The notes under the pieces: generated by a model | What the model saw: the letters and a program-made list of their open reading frames with translations, nothing else | Told to the model about the DNA's origin: nothing | Databases searched by the model: none | Shown here: positions 20,422 through 22,222 of the stretch, in pieces | How positions within the stretch are numbered: the first letter of the stretch is position 1 | Layout of the letters: each line of letters opens with the position of its first letter | Program-made: the position numbers and the translations under genes | Source of the DNA: Larix sibirica | Taxonomy: Eukaryota > Streptophyta > Pinopsida > Pinales > Pinaceae | Length of the DNA: 22,222 nt | Reading direction: 5' to 3' | Assembly (NCBI GenBank): GCA_004151065.3 | Contig: NWUY0300003401.1 | Location: forward strand, 23,733 to 45,954

Positions 20422-22222
20422 ATGGCTAAATGCAATCATACCAAGCCTCCTACTCATTCTTCGATAGCAACTCGCGATCAGTCTAACCCTCTCGTTTACT
20501 CGGCGACTACAACTAGCTCTCAACCAGAGCTTGTTCCTACACCTCTCATTCAAGTCACTTGTTTTTAGGACAAGCTAGCCATTTATACCCCTTTACCTAC
20601 TGACTCCCAATTTCAAGATATCATTGAGAGTTCACATCAAGTTCTAGCTAGGACTCAGTCATGATTAGAAAGGAGCTTGGAATTACATGAAATATTAGTG
20701 AATCGTCTATAGCAAAGCACAGAAATCCACACAAATTGATACGTATCCTTTGGACAGTCCATTCTTGCAATATTTCCCATGGTTGCATAATCTAATTCAA
20801 AATCGCAACCTACATCAACACAACAAGTCAAGCCTAATCCAATTATTGAATCAAAAGAGATTACAAATCAGCCTGACTCTCGGCTTGATCAGGATTTGTA
20901 TCCTCTTCGCCCTAAGCTAACTTTTGGATCAAGTGGGTCAAGACAACCACCCTGCCCACCTGATTCTCCTTCACATTCCCTTGATAACATATCATTCAAG
21001 GAAGAATCATCCAAGGATCGGGAAGGTCAATATTCTCCTAGTTATAATTCACCACGAGTCTCACCTCATATGGATCATATAAAAATAGACCATGGCTTCA
21101 CAGGGACACGGTGGTTGTACCTAGGCAGCGGCATCCCTTACCAAAAAATCCTAAGAAGTGGTTACCTAGATTCGATCCTGATACAAGGAAGCCTACAGAT
21201 GACCATATTAAAATATTTATGCTAGCGGTCATATTAAGAAGTGTAGAACATGAGGATATATTCTGCAGACTATTTCTTTATACTTTTGAAGGCAAAGCTT
21301 CCACTTGGTACTTTGCTCAACCACCAGGTAGTATAACTTCCTGGGTCCAATTTGATAAAGCATTCTTAGAAAAATTTGGGGACGACAAGACTACTGAATA
21401 TTTAGTAATGGACCTCTCTAGGATGAAAATGGATCCAAAATATAAAGTTAAGGATTTTAATCAGCAATTCTTGACTTTAAAAAATAATATTCTTGAAGAA
21501 TCCATGCCAGTAGAGAGTCTTCAAATTTCCTATTATGTTAGATCCCTCCCTCATGATGAGGCCATGTGGGTCAAAAGATCTCACAAAAAAAATTTACAAT
21601 GGTCATTTGATGAAACTATCTTGGTTGAGAAAGATATGCTAAGTTTAAAAGATAGTTCGGAAATGCAATATGATCAACCCTCAACATCCAAAAAGAAACC
21701 TAAAACACAATCCAAACCTCTTCTCCTCAAAAGGGATCAACCTAATTTAGATCTTAGTAGCCTGAACAAATCCCTACAAAAGATAGCAAATGAGGTTGTC
21801 GACATCAAAAGAAATGTAGGAGAAATTTCTACAAATAGAAATTGTCCTATATTCCCTTTCAAAAAGACATTCCAAAAATCACAAGACAAACAGCTTCCTC
21901 GTGATGAAGGGATGAATTTAGAGGAATTAGGAAATTTATTTCAAACTCTTTTTTCTATGACTGATCAGCCTTCTGGATACCAAGTTGAATTCTGAAACAA
22001 CAGAAAACCATGAGGATGATCAAAACCATCCTCCCCCAACCATTGGCCATATTTCTCAGGAAAATGAAGACGGGTTGAAGACAATATCCAAGTTTTTTTT
22101 GTAAACCAGTACCCTTACAACGCTAGAATCAAAAGTTCGGTGGATTACCAAGGCCCTTACACTTCTTCCCAAGGTAAGAATACAGCCCCAATTGTTAGAA
22201 TACAAGCAGAAACATCTAAAAC
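20422..22222 (+). pseudogene. Ty3/gypsy gag polyprotein, broken, continues past right edge
   Basis: Gag builds the virus-like particle that packages element RNA. A reading from ATG 20422 (MAKCNHTKPPTHSS) stays in one frame to about 21100 with a handful of stops (first TAG near 20566), giving a Ser/Pro/Gln-rich N-terminal region. A frameshift near 21100 leads to a clean 290-codon stretch to TGA 21993. That stretch holds the retrotransposon gag (Retrotrans_gag type) core: LPRFDPDT, FCRLFLYTFEGKASTWYF, PPGSITSWVQFDKAFLEKFG and DFNQQFLTLKNNI. A Lys-rich segment follows (STSKKKPKTQSK). Two more shifts near 21993 and 22080 carry the reading to the edge (QVFFVNQYPYNAR). No CCHC zinc knuckle is seen before the edge; protease and reverse transcriptase would lie beyond. 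An ATG at 21092 in good context (ACCATGG) is an alternative start but is in another frame. Confidence 0.82.

Noticed and set aside
1-22222. Search by eye for CRISPR arrays, tRNA or rRNA genes, bacterial operons or toxin genes
   Set aside because: None found; the content is consistent with plant nuclear repeats only.

Overview
This window looks like nuclear DNA from a large, repeat-rich plant genome. A gymnosperm is my best guess, from the overall style of the LINE and the Ty3/gypsy gag; the sequence does not prove it. It is AT-rich, has one ambiguous base (N at 2002), and I see no bacterial-type operon, no rRNA or tRNA gene and no intact host gene. Nearly everything recognisable is a decayed transposable element or a tandem repeat, and every recognisable coding stretch is on the + strand and broken by stops and frameshifts.

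Layout. 1-632: about 3.5 copies of a ~180-bp satellite-like repeat. 633-2019: no supported feature. 2020-3602: decayed polyprotein whose 3' half reads as the C-terminal part of a Ty3/gypsy integrase. 3603-4787: retroelement 3' region, possibly including an LTR. 4788-~5110: polypurine tract plus an LTR-like sequence with a strong hairpin, TATA box and polyadenylation signal. 5118-~11030: one 5'-truncated plant LINE (L1-type) with ORF1 tail, ORF2 (endonuclease, reverse transcriptase, zinc-binding region, RNase H) and a 3' tail. 11265-13690: rearranged array of ~1.03-kb composite repeats, grading into purine-rich DNA. 14470-14792: two copies of a ~159-bp repeat. 14793-16376: no genes, but one perfect hairpin. 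16377-18739: a long decayed gene of unknown family ending in a coiled coil. 18740-20390: T-rich stretch that probably holds the 5' LTR of a Ty3/gypsy element. 20391-20407: primer-binding site matching tRNA-Asn. 20422-22222: gag of that element, running off the right edge.

How the parts relate. The LINE is a single insertion whose domains are in canonical order. Its ORF1 stop and ORF2 start overlap as ATGA just downstream of a GC hairpin, which suggests coupled translation in the ancestral element. The right-hand gypsy element has the expected order LTR end, primer-binding site, gag. The unknown gene at 16377-18739 lies outside the predicted internal region of that element and is the least explained object here.
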